Of a stretch of DNA of 64,000 bases, positions 26,658 to 34,676 are shown in pieces; positions within the stretch are counted from its first letter, which is position 1, and each line of letters begins with the position of its first letter. The notes under the pieces are model-generated. The model worked only from the letters and a program-made list of their open reading frames with translations, had not been told where the DNA came from and searched no databases. The stretch comes from Chromobacterium sp. IIBBL 290-4 (GTDB lineage Bacteria > Pseudomonadota > Gammaproteobacteria > Burkholderiales > Chromobacteriaceae). The position numbers were made by a program, and so were the translations under genes. The DNA lies in NCBI RefSeq assembly GCF_024207115.1, contig NZ_CP100128.1, positions 4,030,001 through 4,094,000 on the forward strand, written 5' to 3'.

Positions 26658-29516
26658 GTGCAGAATCCTTCCCTTTCCGAACTCCAGCGCCGTCTCTTTC
26701 ATGGCCGCTTCGCCTTGCTGGCGGATGGCTGCGGCCTGGCGCTGATCGCATTAGGCGCCTCGGTGACATATGCCTGGCTGGCGCGCCTTCCCGCCTGGAT
26801 GCCAGAAAACATCCACATGGTTCTGTCCACCGCTTTTTGCTTGATGCTGTTTGGCGCGGCGTTGCTGCTAGCGCCATTGCCGTTGCGCTGGAAACCGCAC
26901 CGCCTGCTGGCGGCGGCAGTCTCGCTGGTTTGCCTCACGGTCCTGCTTGAGCACATGACGGGCCAGTCCTGGTGGATAGACTTAGCCGGGCTGCACAGCT
27001 GGCAAGCCGATATGGTGCCGCGGCCCGGCCAGATGGCCGCCTCCTCCAGCTTGGCCTTGCTCATGCTTTGCGCCAGCCTGGGCTTGCACCCCGGCGCCAC
27101 GCCGGCCAGAGAAAAATGGGAGCGCGGATTGCTGGCCGCCGCGGCCGTCATCGGCGTGCTGGGGGCGACGGCGTACTTGATCAACCTGGAGCTGCTCTAC
27201 AGCTGGGGCGCGCAGGTGCGGATGGCGCTTCTGACCGCCGGCGGCATATTGCTGGCCTGCCTGGGCTTGTATTGCCGCTTGCGCTCGGCCCGCCCCAGGC
27301 ATCTCCGCTCCCAGGAGATGGTTCATGCGGTATCCCTTACCGCAACCGTGTTGTTAGTAGCGGTATCGCTGATCACCGGTTTGCTGGTTTACCGCATCGG
27401 CAGCGAGGTGCACGAGCAAAGCCTGCTCAAGGTGATGTCATACGGCGCACAACAACGCGCAGCCTTATTGAGCGACCAGTTCGACCTCAGCTACGATATC
27501 GAAAGGCGAATATATCAACGCCCCGAAATCCAGTCCCTGCTGGAACAAGCCTCGCTAGGACGCCTGCCGCCGCAGGCAGCGGATACGCTGGCCGCGCTCA
27601 ACCACATGACGCTGAACGGCATCGCGATTCAAGACCGCGCAGGCAAAACCCTGGCCCAGGTGGGCTACTTCGAGCTTCACCCCAGGCAATTTGTCTCCCT
27701 GCGCGCGCCGGCCGGCGCCAGCCTGCTGTGGAATGGCCATTATCTCTACCGCACTGTCGACATCTACAAGACTTCGGCCGGAGAGGCACGCCTGGTGCAG
27801 GAGCAGCGCATGGATCTGTTCGACCGCCTGGTCGCCGCCACCCGGCCCAACGACGCCCTGAGCGGCATTTATTCGCTGTGCGGCCGCGACAACACCTATC
27901 TGCGCTGCTTTTCCCAATCCATAGACGACAAGGGCAGCACCATTCCGATACAGGGCAATATTCGCCACTTCACCGTCTGGCCGGCGTTCTACGGCCAGCG
28001 CGGCACCATCCACACCGTCGATTTCTCCGGCCGCGACGTGATCGGCGCCTATGAACCGGTCAGCGATACCGGCCTGGCCTTCAGTTACAAAATCCGGGTG
28101 CGCGACCTGCTGACCCCGATCCGCAAAGGACTGGAAACCAGCGCCCTGCTGATGCTGGCCATGGTCACGCTGGGCGCGCTGATCCTGCGCTGGCGGACCG
28201 ATCCGCTGCTGCGCGAAGTGCAGCAATCCAACCACATGGCGGAACTGGCGGCCGAACGCTTTCGCAATGCGGCGGAGGCCAATATGGACGCCTTTGTGAT
28301 CATGGAGGCTGAGCGGGACGGGGCCGGCGAACCGTGGGACTTCCGCATTGTTTACATTAATTCCGAAGCTGAGCGGCTGTGGCAATTGCAACGCGACAGC
28401 GCCATCGGCCAGCGCTTCCTTCCCCTGACCGAAACCCATGGCATTCCGAATCATTTCGAGCATTACAAGAGCGTGCTGGAAAGCGGCCGCGCCGTGTCTG
28501 AAGACCTGCCCAAGAGCTATGACATCACCCATCCAGCCTGGATACATCACGAAATCGTCAAGGCGGGCGATGGCGTCAGCATCAGCGTCCGCGACATCAC
28601 CCAGCGCAAGCTGGCCGAATTGGACCTGGTGCTGCGCGAAGCGCTGCTCAAAAGCGTGACGGATTCCATTCCGGCGCTGGTGGCCTTCATCGACACCGAT
28701 CTTCGCTATCGCTATTGCAACAAGTCCTATATGAAGATGTTCGGCATCTCGCCGGAGCGGGTCATAGGCAACGAGATGCAGGAATTCCTCGGCCAGGAGG
28801 CTTTCGCGATTTTGCAGCCTCACGTTCAACAGGCGCTAGCCGGCCTCAGAGTCTCCTTCGAATGTGAGATGCCGGTTCGCGGCGAGCAGCGCTATGTCGA
28901 GGGACGCCTCATTCCCCAGCAGCATGCCGACGGCTGCGTGTCCGGCTTTTATCTGATGATCTGGGATGTGACCCAGTCGCGCGTGCGCGAGATGCAGTTG
29001 CGCAACCAAGTGTCGCTGGACCCGATGACCGGGCTGCTCAACCGATCGGCCTTCATGGAAATGCTCAACGACGAGATTGCCCACCACTATATGAAGCGCC
29101 AGGCCTTGGCCTTGCTGTTTCTGGACATAGACCACTTCAAGCAGGTGAACGACACGCTGGGACACGCCGCCGGCGACGAATTGATCAAAGAGTTCGCCCG
29201 CCGGCTGCGGGCCAATGTTCGCGGGACCGACCATGTGGCGCGCCTGGGCGGGGACGAGTTTGTGATTTTGCTGATAGGCCTGGATTCGGAACACACCGCC
29301 GTCAATGTGGTGAGCAAGCTGCTGGCTGCCGCCAGCCAGGACACAACGCAAAATGGCGAGCGCTGGAAAGTGTCCACCAGCATAGGCGTGGCTTACGCCG
29401 CCACCCCGGATGTCACCCCGGAGCGCTTGCTGGAAATTGCCGATGAAGCCCTGTATGACGCCAAGGCCGCCGGACGGAACACGTTCAGGATGCGAAAGAT
29501 CGGCCCTCCCAGCTAG
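26658..29516 (+). CDS. Membrane-bound PAS-GGDEF diguanylate cyclase
   Basis: 952 aa, GTG start with AGGA 5 bp upstream. N-terminal block of about seven membrane helices (~10-215), then a membrane-flanked sensor region (~250-500, LLVAVSLITGLLVYRIGSEV to SALLMLAMVTLGALILRW), two PAS domains (~525-660 and ~665-790; EMQEFLGQEAFAILQPHVQQ in the second) and a C-terminal GGDEF domain (~790-950). The active-site loop RLGGDEFVILLIG is intact and the inhibitory I-site RGTD sits 5 residues before it, so it should make c-di-GMP with product inhibition. No EAL domain is present. Sensor ligand unknown. Confidence 0.92.
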   Translation: MQNPSLSELQRRLFHGRFALLADGCGLALIALGASVTYAWLARLPAWMPENIHMVLSTAFCLMLFGAALLLAPLPLRWKPHRLLAAAVSLVCLTVLLEHMTGQSWWIDLAGLHSWQADMVPRPGQMAASSSLALLMLCASLGLHPGATPAREKWERGLLAAAAVIGVLGATAYLINLELLYSWGAQVRMALLTAGGILLACLGLYCRLRSARPRHLRSQEMVHAVSLTATVLLVAVSLITGLLVYRIGSEVHEQSLLKVMSYGAQQRAALLSDQFDLSYDIERRIYQRPEIQSLLEQASLGRLPPQAADTLAALNHMTLNGIAIQDRAGKTLAQVGYFELHPRQFVSLRAPAGASLLWNGHYLYRTVDIYKTSAGEARLVQEQRMDLFDRLVAATRPNDALSGIYSLCGRDNTYLRCFSQSIDDKGSTIPIQGNIRHFTVWPAFYGQRGTIHTVDFSGRDVIGAYEPVSDTGLAFSYKIRVRDLLTPIRKGLETSALLMLAMVTLGALILRWRTDPLLREVQQSNHMAELAAERFRNAAEANMDAFVIMEAERDGAGEPWDFRIVYINSEAERLWQLQRDSAIGQRFLPLTETHGIPNHFEHYKSVLESGRAVSEDLPKSYDITHPAWIHHEIVKAGDGVSISVRDITQRKLAELDLVLREALLKSVTDSIPALVAFIDTDLRYRYCNKSYMKMFGISPERVIGNEMQEFLGQEAFAILQPHVQQALAGLRVSFECEMPVRGEQRYVEGRLIPQQHADGCVSGFYLMIWDVTQSRVREMQLRNQVSLDPMTGLLNRSAFMEMLNDEIAHHYMKRQALALLFLDIDHFKQVNDTLGHAAGDELIKEFARRLRANVRGTDHVARLGGDEFVILLIGLDSEHTAVNVVSKLLAAASQDTTQNGERWKVSTSIGVAYAATPDVTPERLLEIADEALYDAKAAGRNTFRMRKIGPPS

Positions 29517-29735
29517 ATATGATTTTATACACTTTCAAAACCAACGCGCGACAAGACATGCGGCATTGAAAAGCACGCACGCAGTTAAGCATCATAACGA
29601 TGAAGACAGATAACCGCGGCGCCGCTGGAATTACTTCCGCCATTCCCGGAATGGCGGGTTAGCGCGCGCCGCGTGCCAGACGGGCGGTTTTTCATTTCCG
29701 CGAGCCTGGCATTTCATCGCCAAACAGGAGCGCTC

Positions 29736-29843
29736 ATGAAGTTCAGCGGCGAATCATTTGATCGGATTACCTCCCACTTTGCCGCGCCGACGGCGGATGA
29801 GGGCTTCAGCCTGATCACGCACCACGCGCCGTCTTTATTTTGA
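29736..29843 (+). CDS. Possible 35-residue protein
   Basis: ATG 29736 with a strong AGGAG at 29726-29730. The peptide MKFSGESFDRITSHFAAPTA + DEGFSLITHHAPSLF has normal amino-acid use and no membrane segment. It lies in the 400-bp space between the GGDEF gene and the RHH-like gene. No family recognised; support comes from the ribosome-binding site and codon choice. Confidence 0.45.
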   Translation: MKFSGESFDRITSHFAAPTADEGFSLITHHAPSLF

Positions 29844-29882
29844 TTTGGTACAATTTCAAGAGGCGTAAGGAGACGGAAACGA

Positions 29883-29907
29883 CAAGCCCGGCGCTAGGCC
29901 GGGCTTG
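29883..29907. terminator. Hairpin, probable terminator of the RHH-like gene
   Basis: CAAGCCCGGC (29883-29892), loop GCTAG, GCCGGGCTTG (29898-29907): perfect 10-bp stem, 14 bp after the minus-strand stop at 29921. The T-run is short on both sides. Confidence 0.55.
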
Positions 29908-29920
29908 CTTGCGGAAACAC

Positions 29921-30268
29921 TTAGGCTTTAGGTTTGGCGGACTTTTTGATTTTGCCGGCCGGCGCTTCCAGCTCGAATAGAAAGCCGGTGCGGCCGGTCT
30001 GCGATTCGCACGCGATGACCAAGGCGCGATTGATTGCCTCTTTCTTGCTGACGCCCCACCACTCTATCATCTTGTCCAAAGACTTTTGCGCGTCGCGGCT
30101 CAGTTCCACCGTGACGGAAAGCTCTTGCAGCCGATTGCGGCGTAATTCGCGGCTACGTCGTTTGCGCTCGGCCACCGTCATCGCCCGCTCGCCCAGCGGC
30201 TTGCGGCCCGGCTTTTTCTGGACCCCGCCTATCAGGTCGAAGGTGTAGTGATCGCAGGGGTCTTTCAT
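29921..30268 (-). CDS. Small basic DNA-binding-like protein (RepB/RHH type)
   Basis: 115 aa, start ATG 30268. The central part has GRKPLGERAMTVAERKRRSR, the AER-x-R-x-x-R-E pattern common in small ribbon-helix-helix or RepB/CopB-type regulators, followed by LSVTVELSRDAQKSLDKMIE, which reads as the RHH strand and first helix, and VSKKEAINRALVIA as the second. The C-terminus is a basic tail (APAGKIKKSAKPKA). Likely a dimeric repressor; the target is unknown. An inverted repeat GTGAC-GG-GTCAC at 30276-30287 directly upstream could be its own operator. It reads in the same direction as the MATE gene, 120 bp downstream of it. Confidence 0.65.
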   Translation of the reverse strand: MKDPCDHYTFDLIGGVQKKPGRKPLGERAMTVAERKRRSRELRRNRLQELSVTVELSRDAQKSLDKMIEWWGVSKKEAINRALVIACESQTGRTGFLFELEAPAGKIKKSAKPKA

Positions 30269-30275
30269 CAGATGG

Positions 30276-30287
30276 GTGACGGGTCAC
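30276..30287. promoter_or_regulatory. Inverted repeat upstream of the RHH-like gene
   Basis: GTGAC-GG-GTCAC, 8 bp before the start codon of the RHH-like gene; possible autoregulatory operator. Confidence 0.3.
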
Positions 30288-30388
30288 GGCATGGGTGGTA
30301 AGGGGGCGCAAGAATACCATAAAGACGGCATTTGCGCAGGCGGCAAACTCGCCCGCCCACAAAAATACCGCCATCATTCCGCCTGGGC

Positions 30389-31753
30389 TCAGCAAGCCGC
30401 CCCGCCCTGCGCCGACAAGCGCCGCAATTCGCGCCATAGCAGCCCCGCCACCAGCAGGCCCAAGGCCGTATTCACCAGCGGCATGGCCAGCCAGACGCCA
30501 TCCACTCCCAAGGCATGCGGCAGCAGCACCAGGGACGGCAGCAGCAAGAACGTTTTGCCTATGGTGACGCCCAGCGCCAGCCGGGTCAGCGCCATGGCCT
30601 GCAAGGCGGTGCAACCCACCACCACCAAGCCATCCAAGGGCATGGCCAACAGGTGCAGACGCAGCGCGCGGCTGCCTGCGTCAATCAATTCCTGGCTGCC
30701 ATCGCTATACCAGCCGGCGATGAAGGCCGGGAACAACTGCACCGCCAGCAGCGCCGCCGCGCCTATCGCCAGGCTGACTTTCAAACCGTGCAGCAACGCC
30801 TGTTTCGCCCGCTGCGGCTGCCCGGCGCCGGTGGCATGGCCGAGCAAGGGCTGCATGCCCACCGCCAGGCCATGGATCACCAGCGTGAACAAGGATTCGC
30901 TATAGCCGGCCACGGCATAGGCCGCCACGCTCAGATCGTCTCCCCACACCAGCAATTGCCGGTTATGCGCGAACAACAGCAGCGCCAGATTGAACTCCAT
31001 CAAAAGGCTGGGCGCGCCCAGGCTGGCGATGGCCGTCAGCGCGCCGCGATCCACTCGCAGCCGACTCCAGCGCAGCCGCAGATTGGCGTGGCGGCTAAAG
31101 AAATAAGCCAGGCCTATCGCCAAGACCACAGCCTCGGCGATCAAAGTGCCGATGGCCGCGCCCTCCAGCCCCATGCCCATCCGGGCCACAAACAGGTAGT
31201 CCAGTCCGATATTGAGCACCGCGCCCAGGCTTGTCAGCGCGGTGGCGAAGCGCGGGCGGCCATCGTTGCGCGCCAGGTAGGCCACCAGCATCGGCCCCAT
31301 GGTCAAGGCCGCCCCGGCCAGCATCCACCACAAATAGGCTCGCGCCTGCTCGGCCACTTGCGGCTGCACGTCGGCCTGCAGCCAGGCAAGCAAACTGTCG
31401 ATGTTGGGCAACCCCAGCGCGGGTATCGCCGCGCCCAAACCGGCCAGCAGCAAGAAAGCGCCCAGCAGCGTGCCGCGCGCGGCGTCCTGCTGCCCCGCCC
31501 CTTGCTGGATGGCGATGCGGGTGGCGGCGCCCATGCTGATCATCGCGCCCAAGCCCACTTGCAGCATCACCAGGGGATAAGCCAGATTGATCGCCGCCAA
31601 ACCATGGCTGCCTACGTAATGGCCGACAAACACGCCGTCGATGATGGCGTAAAGCCCCGTCACCAGCATGCCGGCGATGGATGGAATCGCGTAACGCCAG
31701 AACAGCTTGGAAACGGGCAAGGTATCGAGATCGTGGGTATGGACTGCGCGCAT
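30389..31753 (-). CDS. MATE-family multidrug efflux transporter
   Basis: 454-aa inner-membrane antiporter with 12 predicted helices that exports drugs or metabolites using Na+ or H+. Family segments: LFWRYAIPSIAGMLVTGLYA, IIDGVFVGHYVGSHGLAAIN, AYPLVMLQVGLGAMISMGAA, the second-half repeat SLGAPSLLMEFNLALLLFAH and GLAVGMQPLLGHATGAGQPQ. The N-terminus MRAVHTHDLDTLPVSK is normal for the family. Divergent from the TetR gene with a palindrome between them, so TetR control is likely. Substrate unknown. Confidence 0.93.
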   Translation of the reverse strand: MRAVHTHDLDTLPVSKLFWRYAIPSIAGMLVTGLYAIIDGVFVGHYVGSHGLAAINLAYPLVMLQVGLGAMISMGAATRIAIQQGAGQQDAARGTLLGAFLLLAGLGAAIPALGLPNIDSLLAWLQADVQPQVAEQARAYLWWMLAGAALTMGPMLVAYLARNDGRPRFATALTSLGAVLNIGLDYLFVARMGMGLEGAAIGTLIAEAVVLAIGLAYFFSRHANLRLRWSRLRVDRGALTAIASLGAPSLLMEFNLALLLFAHNRQLLVWGDDLSVAAYAVAGYSESLFTLVIHGLAVGMQPLLGHATGAGQPQRAKQALLHGLKVSLAIGAAALLAVQLFPAFIAGWYSDGSQELIDAGSRALRLHLLAMPLDGLVVVGCTALQAMALTRLALGVTIGKTFLLLPSLVLLPHALGVDGVWLAMPLVNTALGLLVAGLLWRELRRLSAQGGAAC

Positions 31754-31794
31754 GCAAGGTCAGACTGGTTATGAACAATGCGACATCCTAACAT

Positions 31795-31816
31795 TTAATC
31801 AGTCATGCATGATTAA
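31795..31816. promoter_or_regulatory. Palindromic operator between the MATE and tetR genes
   Basis: TTAATCA (31795-31801) ... TGATTAA (31810-31816), exact inverted arms around an inner perfect palindrome TCATGCATGA (31803-31812). Placed centrally in the 108-bp divergent region, as is usual for TetR autoregulation. Binding by this TetR is inference. Confidence 0.6.
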
Positions 31817-31864
31817 TTAATTTGCCGCACAATGGTCGGGACAATGAAAACAGAAGAGTAAATG

Positions 31865-32497
31865 ATGGCGCGCAAGACCAAGGAAGACTCGCAAAAGACC
31901 CGGGATGCCATCCTGGATGGCGCGGAACAGGTGTTTCTCGCCAAGGGCATCGCCAATGCCACCATGGCCGACATCGCTGACGCCGCGCAAGTTTCGCGCG
32001 GAGCGGTGTATGGCCATTACGAGAACAAGCTGCAGGTATGCCAGGCGATGATAGACCGCGCCTTCGCCTTGGACGCCTTGCGCTTCCCGCCTCCCGGCGC
32101 TTCCGCCTGTGAAACATTGCTCCAAGCCGCGCTTTACTATCTGGCGCAGTTCCTGGAGCCCGGCTCGCCGCAGCGGGTTTACCAGATCCTATACCTCAAG
32201 TGCGAGCAAACCGAAGAAAACCGCGGCGTGTTGCGGCGGCGCGAACAAGCCGACCGGATGACCGTGCATTACGCGCGCCGGCAACTGCGCCGGGCGGTCT
32301 TGCAGCAAGAACTGCCGGCCGGGCTGGATATCGGACTGACTGCCGATTATCTGGTCAGCCTGTTCATCGGCCTGTATGAGCTGCTGGAGCAAAACCCTCA
32401 AGCGCTGCCGCGTTGCGAACGCATTTTGCGCGGCGCGCTGTCCGGCCTGCCCCATGCCGCCGGTTTTTTACTCCACGTGCCGCCGGAAGCACCATAG
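31865..32497 (+). CDS. TetR/AcrR-family transcriptional repressor
   Basis: 210 aa. The N-terminus MARKTKEDSQKTRDAILDGA is that of AcrR/MtrR/TtgR repressors; the helix-turn-helix is in ATMADIADAAQVSRGAVYGH (~33-52) followed by YENKLQVC. The C-terminal ligand-binding domain is typical in size. ATG 31865 is preferred to 31862 because AGAAGAG is better spaced. Divergent from the MATE pump with a palindrome between, and convergent (30-bp overlap) with the last gene of the ybhGFSR-type operon. In E. coli the TetR protein CecR accompanies ybhGFSR, so it may control both pumps. Confidence 0.92.
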   Translation: MARKTKEDSQKTRDAILDGAEQVFLAKGIANATMADIADAAQVSRGAVYGHYENKLQVCQAMIDRAFALDALRFPPPGASACETLLQAALYYLAQFLEPGSPQRVYQILYLKCEQTEENRGVLRRREQADRMTVHYARRQLRRAVLQQELPAGLDIGLTADYLVSLFIGLYELLEQNPQALPRCERILRGALSGLPHAAGFLLHVPPEAP

Positions 32498-33559
32498 CGC
32501 CAGACTGAGCGTGATCAAGGCGATCAGCCACAATGGCAGCAGCCAGGGCCAGGCATCGACAAAGCCATAGCCCTTCAGAAAAACGCCTTTCAGAATGGGA
32601 ATGAAATAGCTGAGCGGGTTGATGCGCGCCAGCCATTGCAGCAGCGCAGGCATGTTTTCTATGGGCGAGACATAGCCGGACAAGATCACCGCCGGCACCA
32701 TGAAGGAAAACACGCCGAGAAAAGCCTGCTGCTGCGTATGGGAGATCGATGAGATGAACAGCCCCACGCCCGCCAACGCCAGCCCATAGCTGGCCATGCT
32801 GATCAACAGCAGCGGCAGCGAGCCGCCAAACGGCACGCGATACACCCAGGCCGCGGCCAGCGCGATCAGGCTGCCTTGCATCAGCGCCACCAGCACGCCC
32901 GGCACCGCCTTGCCGGCCATGATGTAAGCCGGCGTCAGCGGCGACACCAGCAATTGATCGAAGGTGCCCTCTTCCCGCTCCCGCGCCACCGACAGCGCGG
33001 TGACGATCAGGCAGCCTATGGTGGTGATGATGGCCACCAGGCTGGGCAATACGTGCCATTGATATTCCAGATTGGGGTTGTACAGATTGCGCACCGCCAC
33101 TTGCGGCGCGGGTCCGGCCCTTTCCGCTTGGTAAGCCGCTGCTATCTGGCTGATATAAGCGCTGGCGATCTGCCCGCTATTGGAGCGGCGTCCATCGACG
33201 ATGATTTGCAGCGGCGCGGGCCTCCCTTCCGCCAGGGCGCGCGAGAAATCCGGCCCGAACGCCACTGCCAGCAAAGCGCATTGCCTATCTATGCAGTCGC
33301 GCAACGCCGGCAGGCTGCGCACCGGCACGATATGGTCGAAGGTTGCGCTGGCGGACAGCCGTTTCACCAGCTCCTGCGACGCCGCGCCCGAGTCCTGGTT
33401 GTACACCGCCAGACTGGCGTGCTTCACTTCCAGCGTGGCGGCGAAGGGAAACACCACCAGTTGCAACAGGACCGGCACGATCAACAACAGCCGCCCCTGC
33501 CGGTTGCCGACTATGGTCTGCAATTCTTTGACAATCAGCCAAACCAGGCGTTGCCACAT
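32468..33559 (-). CDS. ybhR: ABC-2 type exporter permease, YbhR-like
   Basis: 363 aa. N-terminal helix (RLLLIVPVLLQLVVFPFAAT), a large periplasmic domain with IIVDGRRSNSGQIASAYI and RNLYNPNLEYQWHVLPSLVA, then five helices with ALSVAREREEGTFDQLLVSP and MVPAVILSGYVSPIENMPAL. These match E. coli YbhR closely from memory. Starts 4 bp after the ybhS-like stop and is last in the four-gene efflux operon; its 3' end overlaps the convergent tetR gene by 30 bp. Confidence 0.9.
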   Translation of the reverse strand: MWQRLVWLIVKELQTIVGNRQGRLLLIVPVLLQLVVFPFAATLEVKHASLAVYNQDSGAASQELVKRLSASATFDHIVPVRSLPALRDCIDRQCALLAVAFGPDFSRALAEGRPAPLQIIVDGRRSNSGQIASAYISQIAAAYQAERAGPAPQVAVRNLYNPNLEYQWHVLPSLVAIITTIGCLIVTALSVAREREEGTFDQLLVSPLTPAYIMAGKAVPGVLVALMQGSLIALAAAWVYRVPFGGSLPLLLISMASYGLALAGVGLFISSISHTQQQAFLGVFSFMVPAVILSGYVSPIENMPALLQWLARINPLSYFIPILKGVFLKGYGFVDAWPWLLPLWLIALITLSLALWCFRRHVE

Positions 33560-33563
33560 GGCT

Positions 33564-34676
33564 TCAATCCAGAGTTCTTCGGGTTTTGCGCACGGTCTGG
33601 CCCAGCCAGAACGCGCCCAGCAGGATCAGGCTGGCGGCGTTGAGCCACAATAGCGAAGGCACCACGCCAGCCTGGAACAGCGTCTGCAAGGTGCTGGCGA
33701 AATAGCGCGCCGGCAGAATGCGGGTCAGCCACTGCAGCGGCGCCGGCATGCTGGAGATTTCGAACACGAAGCCCGACAACATCAGCGCCGGCAAATAGCC
33801 CGCCGTCAACGCGGCTTGCGCCGCGTCGAATTGGGTGCGCATCACCGTGGACAGAAACAAGCCCATCCCCAGCGCATTGGCCAGAAACAGCGAGGACATC
33901 AGCCACAATAGCCACAAAGGCCCGCGAAACGGCACTTGCATGATGAATACCGCCACCAGCAGGCACAGCAGCATGGCGGCGATGCCCAGCACGTAGTAAG
34001 GCAAGATTTTGGACAGCAGCAACTCGGCGCGGCTGACCGGCGTGGCGAGCAAGGCCTCCATGGTGCCGCGCTCCCATTCCCGCGCCACCACCAGGGAAGA
34101 CAGCAGCGCGCCGACGATGGTCATCACGATGGCGATGGTGCCGGGCACCAGGAAGTTGGGGCTCTCGGCACTGGGATTGAACCAGACGCGCTGCTCGATA
34201 TCGATGGGGCTGGCCGCGCTCAGCCCTTGGTCCTGCCCCTCTTCCAACTGCCACTGCTGCCAAGCCCCTTGCACGTAAGCGGCGATGAAATTGGCGGTAT
34301 TGGGCTCCGCGCCATCGGTCAGCAGCTGTATCGCGCCCGTTCCATGCTGCCAATTGCGCGAAAAATCATTGGCGATGATGACCGCGCCGCGTATCTTGCC
34401 GTGGGCCAACAGCTCATCGAGCTCGACGCGCGAGCGGACGGTTCTGACATCAAACGAGGGCGTGGCGTGAAAGGTGGCAGCCAGCCGCTGCGCCGCTGCG
34501 CCGCCATCCTGATTGAGCAGGCCCAGCCGGATGTGGGCCGAATCCAGGTTCACCGCATAGCCCAGGATGAACAACAGGGCCACCGGCAGGATGAAGGCGA
34601 TCAGGATGCTGCTCGGATCGCGGACGATCTGGTAGCTTTCCTTGCGGCACAGCGCGATCAGCCGGCGCCCGTTCAT
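33564..34676 (-). CDS. ybhS: ABC-2 type exporter permease, YbhS-like
   Basis: 370 aa with the same fold as its neighbour: IALCRKESYQIVRDPSSILI at the N-terminus, helix AFILPVALLFILGYAVNLDS, periplasmic domain with LLTDGAEPNTANFIAAYVQG, then LVVAREWERGTMEALLATPV and GYLPALMLSGFVFEISSMPA. Forms the transmembrane pore with the YbhR-like subunit. ATG overlaps the stop of the ATPase gene (ATGA), so the two are translationally coupled. Confidence 0.92.
   Translation of the reverse strand: MNGRRLIALCRKESYQIVRDPSSILIAFILPVALLFILGYAVNLDSAHIRLGLLNQDGGAAAQRLAATFHATPSFDVRTVRSRVELDELLAHGKIRGAVIIANDFSRNWQHGTGAIQLLTDGAEPNTANFIAAYVQGAWQQWQLEEGQDQGLSAASPIDIEQRVWFNPSAESPNFLVPGTIAIVMTIVGALLSSLVVAREWERGTMEALLATPVSRAELLLSKILPYYVLGIAAMLLCLLVAVFIMQVPFRGPLWLLWLMSSLFLANALGMGLFLSTVMRTQFDAAQAALTAGYLPALMLSGFVFEISSMPAPLQWLTRILPARYFASTLQTLFQAGVVPSLLWLNAASLILLGAFWLGQTVRKTRRTLD

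Noticed and set aside
29848..29880. TACAAT and AAGGAG suggesting another small gene before 29883
   Set aside because: No start codon follows the AAGGAG sequence at a useful distance; only the hairpin at 29883-29907 comes after it.
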